DNA of 7,253 bases, taken from contig JAUVKJ010000082.1 in assembly GCA_030592145.1 (NCBI GenBank), forward strand, positions 1 through 7,253, read 5' to 3'. This DNA is from Bacteroides sp. (lineage in GTDB: Bacteria > Bacteroidota > Bacteroidia > Bacteroidales > SM23-62). Position numbers and translations under genes: made by a program. Every line of letters begins with the position of its first letter. Position 1 is the first letter of the stretch. This document shows, piece after piece, positions 6,745 through 7,253 of the stretch. A model generated the notes under the pieces. That model searched no databases, was not told the DNA's origin, and saw nothing but the letters and a program-made list of their open reading frames with translations.

Positions 6745-6765
6745 AATCCGGATGAAAACTACAAA
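6734..6765 (-). promoter_or_regulatory. Putative promoter for the dinB-dnaE operon
   Basis: On the minus strand TTTG (6765-6762) is followed after 20 nt by TATATTTT (6741-6734), one mismatch from TAnnTTTG. Spacing is ideal for the Bacteroidota primary sigma factor. Transcription would begin near 6727, leaving a leader of about 68 nt before dinB. The -7 element lies inside candidate operator 2. Confidence 0.55.
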
Positions 6766-6774
6766 AAAAATACC

Positions 6775-7253
6775 ATGTACTTCAGCCAGAACATAAAGCT
6801 CATGCGGAAGCGGAGGAACCGTACACAGGACGAACTTTCCCATATCCTGGGCATGAAACGCTCCACTCTGAGCGGGTATGAGAACGAGGTTGCCGAGCCC
6901 GGCATACAGGCCCTGATGGCCTTTTCAAAGTATTTCGGTGTGGCGGTGGATACCCTGATCCGCATCAACCTGCACAGCCTCTCGGAAAGCCAGCTATCGG
7001 AACTGGAGCGGGGGAACGATGTTTACCTCAGGGGCAGCAAACTAAGGGTGCTGGCAACTATGGTTGATGATGAGAACGAAGAGAACATCGAACTGGTGAA
7101 CGAAAAAGCCAAAGCCGGGTATACCAACGGTTTTGCGGACCCGGAATTCATTCAGCAGCTGCCTACATTCCAGTTGCCATTTCTTTCGCCAAGTAAGAAA
7201 TTCAGGACATTCCAGCTATCGGGTGATTCCATGTTACCCATTCCGGACCGTTC
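6775..7253 (+). CDS. XRE-type HTH / S24 (LexA-like) self-cleaving repressor, 3' end beyond window
   Basis: I translated this frame by hand from the ATG at 6775; 159 codons are visible before the window ends. Residues 3-62 form an XRE/Cro-type helix-turn-helix (TQDELSHILGMKRSTLSGYENE), then a linker to about 110, then the start of an S24 peptidase domain. A114-G115 in KAKAGYTNG is a plausible autocleavage site. S152 in LSGDSM is the expected nucleophile, 38 residues further on, close to the 35-36 residues in LexA and UmuD. The catalytic lysine lies beyond the window. By analogy with LexA and phage CI-type repressors, the protein would bind DNA as a dimer and be inactivated by RecA-stimulated self-cleavage. 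It diverges from dinB-dnaE across a 116-bp region with two matching dyads, so it probably represses both itself and the polymerases. No Shine-Dalgarno sequence is visible; the ATG at 6752 is in another frame and soon hits a stop. A prophage repressor is the alternative, but no phage genes are seen nearby. Confidence 0.92.
   Translation, partial: MYFSQNIKLMRKRRNRTQDELSHILGMKRSTLSGYENEVAEPGIQALMAFSKYFGVAVDTLIRINLHSLSESQLSELERGNDVYLRGSKLRVLATMVDDENEENIELVNEKAKAGYTNGFADPEFIQQLPTFQLPFLSPSKKFRTFQLSGDSMLPIPDR

Noticed and set aside
6704..6746. 7-bp inverted repeat TTGATTA / TAATCAA with a 29-nt spacer
   Set aside because: The arms are real, but they are better explained as outer half-sites of the two closely spaced GATTA-N5-TARTC dyads than as one widely spaced operator.
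6752..6796. Possible 14-codon leader peptide before the XRE-S24 gene
   Set aside because: ATG at 6752 opens a short frame ending at TAA 6794-6796 that overlaps the repressor start. No ribosome-binding site and no regulatory peptide features; likely chance.
6759..6968. 69-codon minus-strand open frame opposite the repressor gene
   Set aside because: It overlaps the well-supported HTH coding sequence on the other strand.

Overview
The window looks like a chromosomal segment from a member of the Bacteroidota. Three things point there. Putative promoters match the group's unusual -33 TTTG / -7 TAnnTTTG pattern. Most starts lack a strong Shine-Dalgarno sequence. The protein set (XRE-S24 regulator, Y-family polymerase with an internal QLDLF clamp motif, short DnaE, small secreted alpha/beta proteins) is also typical. 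No rRNA, tRNA, CRISPR array, insertion sequence or clear terminator was seen.

Layout, right to left. At the right edge a plus-strand gene (from 6775, cut by the window end) encodes a self-cleaving XRE-HTH/S24 repressor. It diverges from a minus-strand operon of a DinB-type DNA polymerase (5330-6658) and a short DnaE-type polymerase III alpha subunit (2368-5307), 22 nt apart. The 116-bp AT-rich divergent region carries a candidate promoter for each direction. It also holds two 15-bp dyads of the same design (GATTA-N5-TARTC), one over each promoter, which are good operator candidates for the repressor.

Further left, still on the minus strand, a CHAD-domain protein (1390-2301) and a basic helical protein of unknown function (705-1367) form a second two-gene unit with its own putative promoter just after dnaE. 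At the left edge lies the N-terminal part of a secreted protein with two copies of a dimeric-alpha/beta-barrel-like module (1-590, running off the window). The 114-bp gap at 591-704 shows no convincing promoter or terminator.

Interpretation. The repressor, DinB and DnaE together look like a DNA-damage-inducible translesion synthesis module, comparable in logic to the ImuA-ImuB-DnaE2 mutasome. Here no ImuA is visible, a Y-family polymerase with its catalytic residues intact stands where inactive ImuB would be, and an XRE-S24 protein takes the role of LexA. Damage would trigger RecA-stimulated self-cleavage of the repressor and release both promoters. This is inferred from family knowledge and gene order. 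Whether the CHAD pair is functionally linked or only adjacent cannot be decided from sequence.
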